From Legionella maioricensis (GTDB lineage: Bacteria; Pseudomonadota; Gammaproteobacteria; Legionellales; Legionellaceae): DNA of 39,974 bases. The stretch lies in the NCBI RefSeq assembly GCF_023618015.1, contig NZ_JAJKBJ010000026.1, positions 1 through 39,974 on the forward strand, read 5' to 3'. The notes beneath the pieces were generated by a model, which was not told the origin of the DNA, did no database searches, and saw only the letters and a program-made list of their open reading frames with translations. Of this stretch, positions 1 through 9,031 are shown one piece after another (within the stretch, counting starts at the first letter, position 1; the number at the start of each line of letters is the position of its first letter). The translations under genes were made by a program, and so were the position numbers.

Positions 1-2615
1 TAGATGGCAAAGTTATGGGGGTGTTTAGCCATACAATATCTAAAGGGATGCTGCCTGATTCATCGAAAATCTGGTTTAACAAGCAAATGGGCTCGGAGAG
101 CGATGCCCGTTTAGAGGTACTTGCCCAAGAGTTCTTTCGTCTTCTCGTTCCAGGCCAGCCCGAAACCCGACTTGCCTGGGATCCAGTGTTAAAGACTTAT
201 CATGTCTTGTCGGAAGATGTTCCAGGATTCAGGAATTTACCCGAAGATCAGCAACAAGAATTTACAAAAGGTACCTATTATGGCTTAGGCCAGGTTTCCT
301 TGATTGCGGCCTTTCTTCACGAAATTGACTTCAAAAACGGTAATGTGGGTATCAATAACCATAACCAAGTCGTAAAACTAGATGGCGACTGGTGCTTTGC
401 GTGTTTGAGGGAGCCTTCCGAATACGGCGCTAAACTCAGCAAGATTACTCCAGAATTATTAGCCAGTTTACCCTACCCAAAGGGGATTTATGCCTACAAC
501 TGGCTCGATATTAGAATGACAAATATTAACTATCCGACCAGTCGATTGGTTGATGCAAGTCTTGCCAACGCACCGCATTTTCGCAATGAAGTGAACCAGG
601 CAATACTGAAAATTCTTTTATTACCCGATTCGTATCTCAAGAATTTTGTAGACGCTTATATGCCCAATAGTACTACTGCGGATCAGTTTATTGACTATCT
701 GCAAAAACGCCGTGACGAGTTAAAAATAGCTGCGAAGCAAGATAAATCGTTTCAGACTTATCTTACCAGTCAGGCTGCACAAGAAGATGTTCGTAATCAC
801 CTGATTCATATGAAAGGATTTGTGGCCAATGGCTCTCAGCCCATAATAAAACCATCCCCTTTTTCAACATTGGATATGGACTATAAGAGTCTTATTGATG
901 AACTTATTCCACCTGTAATGCCTAAACCTCATCCTGTTGTTCATCAAAAGCCCTCAATTATTTATCGAGGTCGTTTTTCTGCTGGTGCATACTACGAAGA
1001 TGCGAATACGGGTATTTTTTACATTGAAAAAGATAATCATTATCATTTTACTAATCAACAAGCGCAGATTATTACTCCTCCATCAACGTATTCTGCAATG
1101 ATGGTAAAAGCGGTGCAGGATTATAAGGTTGCAATTAATCAGCAAAATCTTGAATTGAAGACAGTTGCTGACATACAAAATATTAAAGTATCTTTTGGCG
1201 GCGTAGTTGTCATAAGGGAAGTGGAGCAACTTCTGGCGTATCATTTAAACCTGATTGAGCAATCCAGTAAAACAATAGAAAATCTGTATTTAAAACCTGA
1301 GATTATAAAAATTATTCAGTTAAAAAAAGAGGGATTAAATCAAGCAGCGCAACAACAAATCAGGGCAATTTCTGATGCAGAACGTATTCTTGTGCATACC
1401 GTTGAAAGAATAAATAATTTTCATGTTGATTTTACTAATAAACATAATGAAATAGAAATAAATATCTCTCGTCAAAAATTGTGGGCTGAAGTTCAAGCAT
1501 TAACTAAAAGTTCCCAGTTGCATCAAGCTCTTACTGTATTAAATTTACGTGAGCTTCCTCATTCTATCCGTCATGCTCTGGAAAAAAAGCAAAAGTACAT
1601 CAATCAACAGGCAGATGCTCAGATTGGTAAAATGAAAGAAGTTACAACGTCATGGGATTTAATTGGCCATGCCGTGCAGAAAATAAATAATTTCCCCGTT
1701 GATTTTACCGTTTACAACAATGAAGCAAAAATAAATGAACACCGTCAGCATTCTTTGACGGAAGTACAAAAACTGGTTCAAAATACTGACATGGAGCACG
1801 CGCATCTTGTATTGAATTTCCAGAGTCTTCACCCCTCACTAGTTGGGGCTTTGACAAAAAAACAAGCGCAAATTAACCAACAAGCGCAGTCTCAGATAGA
1901 TAAAATGCAAAAAATTCAAGAGGAAGAACGCCGTATGGCCCAAGCGGTCAACTGCATTGCCCAAACAGTCAGAAGGATAAATAATTTTTCTATTGATTTT
2001 ACTCATTACGACAGTGAACAAGAAGTAGATGGCTATGCTGAGCAATTACAGATTGAGATCAATAAGTTAGTTCACAATGATGTTGTAAAACAAGCCCATC
2101 ATGTATTGAATTTGGAGCATTTACATCAAGATATTCGACAGGCTCTTGCCAATAAACAGCAAAAAATTGAGCAGGCTGTTGCTTTGTTGAGTCAGCGTCT
2201 CAATCTGCTTAATGAAATGAGATTTGATGATCATTTACAAATATTTGCAGATAAAATTATTCATATGGAAGGAAAAGTCCAAAATAATGCTCTTTATGTA
2301 GATGCTAAAAGAGAAATGGAAACCTTTTATTCTTCAGTGAAAAATGCCAAAAAGAATTTTTTGCATAGTCCAGACTCCACAGAACGAGCCAAGAGACAAC
2401 TTAAAGAGGACTGTCACGATGCAATCGATGCAGCCAGGCCTATACTTAAAGATCATCGTGAATGGCGAGGGGCTATTATTAAATTTATCATTGATGTTCT
2501 TTCATTCTTGACTTGCGGATTAACGGATAACAAATTAGGCATGTTTGCTTTAACGGATTCTAATAGACGTTTGGTTCAATTTGAACAAGCGACAGAAAAC
2601 ATGTTGGTAGGATAA
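1..2615 (+). CDS. Candidate Dot/Icm-type effector with kinase-like N-terminal domain and three internal repeats (5' partial)
   Basis: The frame is open to the left edge (codons before the Met at 15 read D-G-K-V), so the true start is probably upstream. Residues below count from the Met at 15. The N-terminal part resembles a kinase-type fold. A Lys-bearing strand (IWFNKQ) is followed by a helix and a strand ending SEDVPGF, then a catalytic-loop-like H102-x-x-D105-x4-N110 (HEIDFKNGN), and 18 residues later KLDGDWCF with D123 and D125. This spacing suits a lipid-kinase-like or protein-kinase-like active site. Legionella effectors such as LepB carry divergent phosphoinositide kinase folds, but membership in that group is my inference. 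Residues about 460-740 hold three repeats starting INNF-x-x-DFT at 466, 557 and 655, rich in Gln and Lys and probably helical. The C-terminus has a hydrophobic stretch (FIIDVLSFLTCGL) followed by FALTDS, a tail style I associate with Legionella effectors. Function is not established. Confidence 0.75.
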   Translation, partial: DGKVMGVFSHTISKGMLPDSSKIWFNKQMGSESDARLEVLAQEFFRLLVPGQPETRLAWDPVLKTYHVLSEDVPGFRNLPEDQQQEFTKGTYYGLGQVSLIAAFLHEIDFKNGNVGINNHNQVVKLDGDWCFACLREPSEYGAKLSKITPELLASLPYPKGIYAYNWLDIRMTNINYPTSRLVDASLANAPHFRNEVNQAILKILLLPDSYLKNFVDAYMPNSTTADQFIDYLQKRRDELKIAAKQDKSFQTYLTSQAAQEDVRNHLIHMKGFVANGSQPIIKPSPFSTLDMDYKSLIDELIPPVMPKPHPVVHQKPSIIYRGRFSAGAYYEDANTGIFYIEKDNHYHFTNQQAQIITPPSTYSAMMVKAVQDYKVAINQQNLELKTVADIQNIKVSFGGVVVIREVEQLLAYHLNLIEQSSKTIENLYLKPEIIKIIQLKKEGLNQAAQQQIRAISDAERILVHTVERINNFHVDFTNKHNEIEINISRQKLWAEVQALTKSSQLHQALTVLNLRELPHSIRHALEKKQKYINQQADAQIGKMKEVTTSWDLIGHAVQKINNFPVDFTVYNNEAKINEHRQHSLTEVQKLVQNTDMEHAHLVLNFQSLHPSLVGALTKKQAQINQQAQSQIDKMQKIQEEERRMAQAVNCIAQTVRRINNFSIDFTHYDSEQEVDGYAEQLQIEINKLVHNDVVKQAHHVLNLEHLHQDIRQALANKQQKIEQAVALLSQRLNLLNEMRFDDHLQIFADKIIHMEGKVQNNALYVDAKREMETFYSSVKNAKKNFLHSPDSTERAKRQLKEDCHDAIDAARPILKDHREWRGAIIKFIIDVLSFLTCGLTDNKLGMFALTDSNRRLVQFEQATENMLVG
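1380..2190 (+). repeat. Three protein-level repeats of about 91-98 residues
   Basis: Within the first CDS, segments beginning INNFHVDFT (codon at 1410), INNFPVDFT (1683) and INNFSIDFT (1977) each continue through a helical stretch, a VLNL/VLNF-x-x-LH/LP motif and a K-KQ-x-x-INQQA or K-QQKIEQA tail. The repeat is clear in protein and weak in DNA, which suggests an old duplication. Confidence 0.8.
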
Positions 2616-2674
2616 AATGCCCCCCGGCCAGGGCTGCTTTTTCGGGATGAATTAAAACTTAATGGGAATTAACT

Positions 2675-2995
2675 ATGATAGGCAAATTTCATTTATTTAA
2701 AGAGTTACATGCCAAAGCGTCTCAACTTGAATTAAGTGACTTGAAGAGTGTTACTCAAGAGCTTATGGATATTCACAATGGATTGGTAGAAAAAATTTGG
2801 GAAATAAAATTAGAATTAAATAACAACTCATTAAGACCATTAGTGGAAAGCAAGCTCCGTAAGCAATTAGATGAATTTGAAGCATTGCTTAAGCATGAGG
2901 ACACTGAATCCAAACTAAAAGAGTTGTTGGTCAAAATAAATGCAATTGAAGTGGATCGTGGTATACCCCAAACACCAACGCCCTCATCGCCTTAA
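2675..2995 (+). CDS. Small helical hypothetical protein, 106 aa
   Basis: I do not recognise this protein. It starts at an ATG 59 bp after the preceding effector-like gene and could be co-transcribed with it. The sequence is almost entirely predicted amphipathic helix, rich in Leu, Glu and Lys, and ends in a short Pro/Thr/Ser tail (PQTPTPSSP). There is no signal peptide or membrane segment. A purine-rich GGGAA lies about 7 bases before the start. The position behind a candidate effector would fit a chaperone or accessory protein, but that is speculation. The neighbouring bcsZ converges on it, with 35 bp between the stop codons. Confidence 0.6.
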   Translation: MIGKFHLFKELHAKASQLELSDLKSVTQELMDIHNGLVEKIWEIKLELNNNSLRPLVESKLRKQLDEFEALLKHEDTESKLKELLVKINAIEVDRGIPQTPTPSSP

Positions 2996-3030
2996 AAAGT
3001 TTTAGTGGTGATGCATAGTCAACACGATTA

Positions 3031-4125
3031 TTACTGCCATTCTGGTAAAAGTTCGCCTTGGCGGCTGAAGCGATAGTGTTGTTGATCCCACCCTTGGCCA
3101 AACAGCCGAAGAACCGAATTATAATAACCCTCCGTGCTTATAGATGAATCATCAAGACGTTGGCGTTGTTTTTTTAGTTCTGGCGCATTGGCCATCAAAG
3201 GCAATAAAGCCGCTGAGAAACCCACTGGGCCCTTGCCCGTATATTTGCCCGTTACCGTGTTTATTTTTTCTGGGGGCGCTCCTAATTGTTGCGTGAGAGT
3301 TATCATGGGCTGGAAATGCTTCACCAGTTCTTCTTTATAGCCCAGATCTTGAGCGAGCATACCAATCCATAAGTAAACACGTATGGCGTTATAGCTGCCA
3401 AGATTGGGGTGTTCCTGATCCGGCTGCCAACCGGTTTCCTTGTGCCAAATAATCCAGTCAGGAGCAAATCCCTTAGGTGATGACTCGATGAGTAAACGCA
3501 AACTGTTTTGTTCTATCTCATTCCAATGCGTATTCAAAAGAGTGAATTTAGCCAGAATCTGGGGAGGTAAATAACTTGGATTAAGACGCCAATTATCACC
3601 ATGAATAAAACCGGTTTTTCCGGGTAATAGCATGCTTCCCATGTTTGGAATATCCACTACTTCCTCTTTTAAAATTCGATCGAGTAATTGGGTGCCCAGC
3701 GTTTCATAATGCTGATTTTTCCACAGACGCCCCGCTTCAAGCAAATCATAAGCTATCCATAAATCTGCATCTGACGCTGAGTTATGGTCCAGGACAACCC
3801 ATTGTTGTTGAGGATTTTTTCCCCATAACCAGGCAGGGAGTTGAGCACTTAAATCTCCTGAAGCAAGATTGTTTTCGGTCCAACGCAACAATTTATCAAA
3901 CATAGGACGATCGTTAGCAACCAAGGCAAAAAACATTGCATAACTTTGCCCCTCGGAAGTGGTTACCTTGTTGGGCGTTGATGAATCAACTACCCGTCCA
4001 TCTTCATTAATATAATACAGTTTAAAATCTCGCCATGATGGCCAATAGCTAAAGGTTATAAGTCCGTCAGAATGAAGGAGCAGGATCAACAGGATGAATA
4101 CCAGACCTCGAAGAACTAAACTCAT
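3031..4125 (-). CDS. bcsZ: BcsZ, periplasmic endo-1,4-beta-glucanase (GH8), with a substituted catalytic base
   Basis: This is the cellulase of the cellulose operon, which hydrolyses cellulose in the periplasm during export. The 364-aa length matches the family (about 370 aa). An N-terminal hydrophobic segment (residues 5-18) is the secretion signal or anchor. GH8 landmarks are TSEGQSYAMFFALV with the general acid at E58, ASDADLWIAYDLL, and GSYNAIRVYLWIG. In E. coli BcsZ the catalytic pair is E55 and D243. Here E58 and residue 246 have the same 188-residue spacing, but residue 246 is Asn (AAC codon, bases 3388-3390), so inverting hydrolysis is probably weak or lost. It is the last gene of the bcsRQABZ unit, 8 bp after bcsB, with an AGGAT ribosome site. 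The rest of the fold looks intact, so this is not a pseudogene by length or frame. Confidence 0.93.
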   Translation of the reverse strand: MSLVLRGLVFILLILLLHSDGLITFSYWPSWRDFKLYYINEDGRVVDSSTPNKVTTSEGQSYAMFFALVANDRPMFDKLLRWTENNLASGDLSAQLPAWLWGKNPQQQWVVLDHNSASDADLWIAYDLLEAGRLWKNQHYETLGTQLLDRILKEEVVDIPNMGSMLLPGKTGFIHGDNWRLNPSYLPPQILAKFTLLNTHWNEIEQNSLRLLIESSPKGFAPDWIIWHKETGWQPDQEHPNLGSYNAIRVYLWIGMLAQDLGYKEELVKHFQPMITLTQQLGAPPEKINTVTGKYTGKGPVGFSAALLPLMANAPELKKQRQRLDDSSISTEGYYNSVLRLFGQGWDQQHYRFSRQGELLPEWQ

Positions 4126-4133
4126 CTTTTATC

Positions 4134-6401
4134 CTAGTCATCTGTTTTTTTTAATCGCCGTCGGCTTCTGGCTGTTAAGGCGCGCCACAACATAAAGGTT
4201 AGAATAATAGCGACCAGTAATGTCGCCAGTGCCAGTCCGATTGGATGTTTTTTCAGGACAAACCAAATGTGCATATACCAAGGCAAATGGCCAACATAGT
4301 AGACACTGCCGACTTGCAAACTGCTAACCCCTGATTCTCGTATTACGGCTACCGAACCGAATACCTGACCAAGCAAATTTTTCTTGGAAAGGGTTTCGTT
4401 CAGTAGTTCAAAGCCTCGAGGAGTGTCTGCCAGTAGAGCGATGATACTACGGTGTTTGTAATAAGGAGATTGCAGGCCAATGATTGCAGACATTATTCCA
4501 TCAGAACTAACGACAGCCTGGTTGTTAACCGCAGCATTCTTGGCCTGGATTGGAAACGCTGGAAGTTCATTTTGACGAAAGGGTTTATTGACCCAACTTT
4601 TCGTTTTATCCAGGAGCAGATTTATTTTACTGTCCTTGTATAATTCAGGCGGGATAGTACCAATGATTAAAATATCGGTATCTTTGTTTTTTATTTTTGA
4701 CCAGTCATCAGTTAAATTCAGAGCCAAAGCAGGATATCCCGTTTGGGAGCCTATATTGCCAATCGCATTGAGCAGGGTAGTTTCCTCTGTAGCTAAGGGG
4801 TGTTGGCTTATTAAAATACTGGTTTGCGCCAGATCGGCTAAACGGCTAAAAGGGAAGCCCGCATTAGCAAAAGCGTTTAAATCCGGCATTGCTATATAAT
4901 GATAATAATTTGAGAAATCTATAGTTGAACTACCATCAATAGAGGCATAATTATTTACCAAAGTAAAAGACTCACAACGTCCTTCCGTATTTCCTCCACC
5001 TATGACGTTAACATAGGCGAATTCAAAAACCATTTGGTTGTTTGTTCCCAAATTCAACACTGGGATAGTAAATTTCTTAGCTGTTCCGATTAAATTCTGC
5101 AAAGACCACACGCCGAGAAATTTTGACTCCTGATCCGGCATTAACAATAAAGGATAACTCTGGACAAAATAATTATTCAAACTGATGTTTAAATGAGAGG
5201 TGCCAAATGCCGGCGGTATTGTATAGCGATAGTTCAAGGACATATTGATACCCTGACTTCCATACAGGAATAAATCAGGTGGCAAAGTAAATGGAAGAGT
5301 TACTGGACTTGGGTTAAATCCTGAGGTTTGCAGTTGTTCTTTAAATTGTTGTAACTCGACAAAAGTTGTTGGTCGATCAGTACGAACCCAATTGGGTGCA
5401 TCATAAGGTTGACGAGGTGCAATCGTTTCAATTCTATCAATCGTGACACTCTTGCCACGAAACAGGATACTTCCAGTGGCAATCCCTCTTACTGCTTTAA
5501 TTAAATCATTATCATCGCGACCCGATATAACCAATAGTTTTATATAGGGATTATCAGGATGGTCAATCATTTCTATCTTTGGCGCATTCACTGTTTGATA
5601 GTTTTTGAGGAAATCCGGCCGTTGTTGATTGGTGACGAAGACAATAGCATTGCGTTCTGGCAATTGATTGAATAAGGCTGGGAATGACTGGCCGCGCCAC
5701 CGTGCTTTGGTGCCAAACCAGGAGGCCAGAATGGCCGCGGCGCGTTGTTGCATTAAACCAGGTTGCCCAGAAAAAACGATTGGCAGGGTGATCGGCCTTT
5801 CATCTAAACGATCAAAGAAAGGTTCAGGAAAGTGGGACAGATTATTTTTTAATGGTAAGGTTTGAAGCGTTAAATCCAGAAAACTGGATTTACTGATATC
5901 AATCCATAAAGTGCTGTTGGCCGGATTTTCGCATATTGCTTTATAATGACCAATAAATTGCAGACTTAAGCGGTTAAAGTCATTAATGTAACGTGGATCA
6001 ATGGGGATGACCACCTGATTTGATTTGCCTAATTGGTCTGCGGTCAAGCTGATAACCTGCATCAACTCTTCGTTAAGATAAACTTTAAGTTGAGATTGGA
6101 TTGGAATCAACGAAGGTGAGGGAGTAAACTGCAGATTCAATTGGGCTTGCGAAACAATTTCATCTTTACGTACAGTAAATTCAATTCTATTTTCTGGATT
6201 TAAGCCTGTTATAGTAAAATTTCCCCGGGCCAAAGTTTTCTGATTAAAAAAAACCTGTGTTTTCCTACTCGGTGCAACTGCAGCGGCGGGCGTGGTCAGG
6301 CTCGGCTGTATCGGTTCTTGAGCGATAACTGGAGCAGTTTGAGAAAGCAAACTGATGGCTATCAAGACAACTGCATTGATACAGGTTGTTTTTCTTGTCA
6401 T
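4134..6401 (-). CDS. bcsB: BcsB, periplasmic cellulose synthase subunit
   Basis: BcsB is the membrane-anchored periplasmic partner of BcsA and guides the nascent glucan across the periplasm. The 755-aa protein has a signal peptide (residues about 1-27, ending near APVIAQ). A long beta-rich region follows, with the alternating carbohydrate-binding and flavodoxin-like domains typical of the family. One C-terminal transmembrane helix (about residues 715-740, LALATLLVAIILTFMLW) is followed by a basic tail (ARSRRRLKK). Length is usual for the family. It lies 14 bp after bcsA and 8 bp before bcsZ, so it is certainly in the same transcript. The ATG at 6401 precedes a good signal peptide and is the natural start. 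Confidence 0.95.
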   Translation of the reverse strand: MTRKTTCINAVVLIAISLLSQTAPVIAQEPIQPSLTTPAAAVAPSRKTQVFFNQKTLARGNFTITGLNPENRIEFTVRKDEIVSQAQLNLQFTPSPSLIPIQSQLKVYLNEELMQVISLTADQLGKSNQVVIPIDPRYINDFNRLSLQFIGHYKAICENPANSTLWIDISKSSFLDLTLQTLPLKNNLSHFPEPFFDRLDERPITLPIVFSGQPGLMQQRAAAILASWFGTKARWRGQSFPALFNQLPERNAIVFVTNQQRPDFLKNYQTVNAPKIEMIDHPDNPYIKLLVISGRDDNDLIKAVRGIATGSILFRGKSVTIDRIETIAPRQPYDAPNWVRTDRPTTFVELQQFKEQLQTSGFNPSPVTLPFTLPPDLFLYGSQGINMSLNYRYTIPPAFGTSHLNISLNNYFVQSYPLLLMPDQESKFLGVWSLQNLIGTAKKFTIPVLNLGTNNQMVFEFAYVNVIGGGNTEGRCESFTLVNNYASIDGSSTIDFSNYYHYIAMPDLNAFANAGFPFSRLADLAQTSILISQHPLATEETTLLNAIGNIGSQTGYPALALNLTDDWSKIKNKDTDILIIGTIPPELYKDSKINLLLDKTKSWVNKPFRQNELPAFPIQAKNAAVNNQAVVSSDGIMSAIIGLQSPYYKHRSIIALLADTPRGFELLNETLSKKNLLGQVFGSVAVIRESGVSSLQVGSVYYVGHLPWYMHIWFVLKKHPIGLALATLLVAIILTFMLWRALTARSRRRLKKTDD

Positions 6402-6415
6402 TGAATGATCATCCG

Positions 6416-9031
6416 TTAATTTTCAATAATTCCTTCCGCTTTAACAGGCACCGTTTGGTTTCCTTTTATTCGATGAGGAATAAATGACACTATCCACATG
6501 AGTATCCGTGTTAAACTCGTCAGGATGTTGCGAACTAATGGCGGTGTATATTCTATAATACTCAGATAGCCACGGAAGTCCAGTCTAAATACATGACGCA
6601 TACTTTGCAGTGGCTGGTCTTCAGGAAAGCTTTTTAGCCACAGTGCCCAGGTATCGGCACGAGCGAAAGTGCATCGGATAAAATCAATATGTTGCTTGAC
6701 TGATAAGTCACTCAGGCATATTCCTGCCGTACGATCAAAAATGCGGATGACCTTACAAGGAAACTGAAACTCTTCGAAACCGTTATTAAGGAGCAGAGCT
6801 ATATTTTCGCCATTCTTTAGTAAGTCAGATTCATTTAATTCTATTCCTACCCCGCTATCAGAGTAATTACGTAAGGTGCAGGGAAATAAATGTCCGTCAG
6901 CCCGAGCTATTATTGCGGGCATAGCAAATTTAACTCGATGAGACTTGCGCACCTGTTTGGTTTCAACATCGACCCCCAGTGCTCCGCCAATAATAGTTAG
7001 ATTATACAGTACCCATGAAAGAGTGATGAGTACTGCCGGAATTTCTTCAGTTGAGCCGAAAAATAAACGCCAAATACCTGCAATCAAACCGAGTAAATTA
7101 ATAGTCAGTAAGACAAGATATGGACGGGCTGTCACCCAGTCTGCGTAACGTTCTTTAATCAATCCTCCTTTGGCAGTGACATTAAATTTTCCTTTGCGCG
7201 GATTAATTAAAGCCACTGTGGTGGGAATGGCGATATACCATGCCATCACTGTTTCATATATTTCATTCCACAAAAAGTGACGATATTTTCCCTGGATGCG
7301 CGTATTGGCTAAGACTGTATGAATGATGTGAGGAAAAGCATACAAGATGACCATCAGGGCTGAAGCATAGAGGATTCTGGCATGAAATAGGAGAAAAGCG
7401 ACCGGGGTAACGAAGAAAATCAACCGGGGAATGCCTGATAAAAAATACAGTATGGAGTTGAAATAACACAGGCGTTGGGGAAGAGTTAGCCCTTTGCCTC
7501 TTAATGGATTATCTATTCGTAAAATCTGGACCATCCCTCGCGCCCAACGAATACGTTGACCAATATGGTTTGCTAAACTTTCAGTAGCCAGACCCGCTGA
7601 CATGGGGATGCGAATATAAGCAGAAGTATAATCATGGCGCTGTAAACGCAGTGAAGTAAGTGCGTCTTCGGTAACACTTTCTACTGCAAATCCACCGATG
7701 GCTTCCAGAGCGCTGCGACGGAGTATGCCCGCTGAGCCGCAAAAAAAGGTGGCATCCCAGAAATCATTACCGTCTTGTATGACTCCATAAAACAAAGCAC
7801 CTTCATTGGGTATGTTTTGAAATGCCTCCAGGTTTCGTTCAAAAGGATCGGGCGAGAAGAAGTGGTGAGGGGTTTGCAAAAGGCCCAGTTTAGGATCTTT
7901 TAAAAACCAACCTACGGTCAATTGGAGAAAGGTGTGTGCCGGTATATGGTCACAGTCAAAAATAGCGACAAACTCCCCCTGCGTTTGTTTTAACGCATGA
8001 TTGATATTACCTGCTTTAGCATGTTCATTAGTTGTTCGAGTAATATAATGGACTCCAACCTCATGAGCGAATTTTTTAAATAAAGGGCGGTTTCCATCAT
8101 CCAGAATATAAATATTGAGCTTGTCTTTGGGCCAGTCTATGCCTAATGCGGCATAGACACCGGGTTTGATTACACTTAATTCTTCATCATAAGTAGGAAT
8201 GAGAATATCAACTGTTGGCCAGGTAGTGCTGTCTTTAGGTAGCGCAACTGGTTCTCGATGCAAAGGCCAAATACTCTGAAAATAGCCTAAAATCAGAACC
8301 AGAAAAATGTAACTTTCTGCAAAGATGAGGAGAAGACCAAAGAAGAGGCTCAAGGGATCATTCCAGATGAGAGTGGTACTGTACCGCCACCACATGTAGC
8401 GACTTGAAGTAATTAATGAAAGAACGATCAGCATAATGACAATGATATGTCCTGGCATGTGGCGGATGCTTAAGGCAATGAATAATAAAATGATTAAAAA
8501 AAGAAACTGAGCCATGGGTGTAAAGGGTTGAGTAATGCACAGCAGCAGTAAAACAGCAGAAAAAATGCTCATTAAGACAAGTAAGATAGAGTATGATTTT
8601 TTGCTTATGCGTTTAAAGTATTTTGATATTTTTTGCCCATAATGATTTGTTTGCGTTTTTTGGGGTAAAGAATTTATCCACTCATAATAAGCGTTAAGAC
8701 TTTGTTTTCTCCATTGCTCCAGATAGGAATCACGTTTTTTGGGGTGGTCATGAACAATCAGCACGAGCCAAATAGCTTGGATCAAATAGCGTAAAAAATC
8801 TCCAAGTCGAGGGCGATCAGATGAGATGTGTGGAAACCAGTTAATCCGGTTGGCAAGAACCCATTGCCAGCTTGGCGATTCAAGGCACAGAAAAAGCCAG
8901 GCCAAAGCAACAAACAGCGTAGCCAGAAAAGCGCTAACGGTGGACGCGCCGTGTTGACGATAGTTTTGGTAACGACGTTCCATCGTCAGATAGGCTTGCT
9001 TTTCCAACAATGAGCGTAGAATGGTACTCAT
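6416..9031 (-). CDS. bcsA: BcsA, UDP-glucose-dependent cellulose synthase catalytic subunit with PilZ domain
   Basis: BcsA polymerises UDP-glucose into beta-1,4-glucan and threads it through its own membrane channel. Using the ATG at 9031 (871 aa), the GT2 motifs are D311-D312-G, D359-C-D361, T-E455-D456 and Q492-R-I-R495-W496. FFCGSAG and the gating loop FNVTAKGG are present. Several transmembrane helices lie on each side of the catalytic domain. A C-terminal PilZ domain has R695-K-S-H-R699 and N722-Y-S724-D-S-G727, matching RxxxR and D/NxSxxG, so c-di-GMP activation should be intact. A longer GTG start at 9049 exists. The ATG is preferred because its N-terminus (MSTILRSLL) resembles E. coli BcsA and because it overlaps the bcsQ stop as ATGA, a translational-coupling arrangement. 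Confidence 0.97.
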   Translation of the reverse strand: MSTILRSLLEKQAYLTMERRYQNYRQHGASTVSAFLATLFVALAWLFLCLESPSWQWVLANRINWFPHISSDRPRLGDFLRYLIQAIWLVLIVHDHPKKRDSYLEQWRKQSLNAYYEWINSLPQKTQTNHYGQKISKYFKRISKKSYSILLVLMSIFSAVLLLLCITQPFTPMAQFLFLIILLFIALSIRHMPGHIIVIMLIVLSLITSSRYMWWRYSTTLIWNDPLSLFFGLLLIFAESYIFLVLILGYFQSIWPLHREPVALPKDSTTWPTVDILIPTYDEELSVIKPGVYAALGIDWPKDKLNIYILDDGNRPLFKKFAHEVGVHYITRTTNEHAKAGNINHALKQTQGEFVAIFDCDHIPAHTFLQLTVGWFLKDPKLGLLQTPHHFFSPDPFERNLEAFQNIPNEGALFYGVIQDGNDFWDATFFCGSAGILRRSALEAIGGFAVESVTEDALTSLRLQRHDYTSAYIRIPMSAGLATESLANHIGQRIRWARGMVQILRIDNPLRGKGLTLPQRLCYFNSILYFLSGIPRLIFFVTPVAFLLFHARILYASALMVILYAFPHIIHTVLANTRIQGKYRHFLWNEIYETVMAWYIAIPTTVALINPRKGKFNVTAKGGLIKERYADWVTARPYLVLLTINLLGLIAGIWRLFFGSTEEIPAVLITLSWVLYNLTIIGGALGVDVETKQVRKSHRVKFAMPAIIARADGHLFPCTLRNYSDSGVGIELNESDLLKNGENIALLLNNGFEEFQFPCKVIRIFDRTAGICLSDLSVKQHIDFIRCTFARADTWALWLKSFPEDQPLQSMRHVFRLDFRGYLSIIEYTPPLVRNILTSLTRILMWIVSFIPHRIKGNQTVPVKAEGIIEN

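Noticed and set aside
2616..2674. Terminator after the first gene
   Set aside because: GCCC...GGGC with a following T-run gives only a 4-bp stem, too weak to claim.
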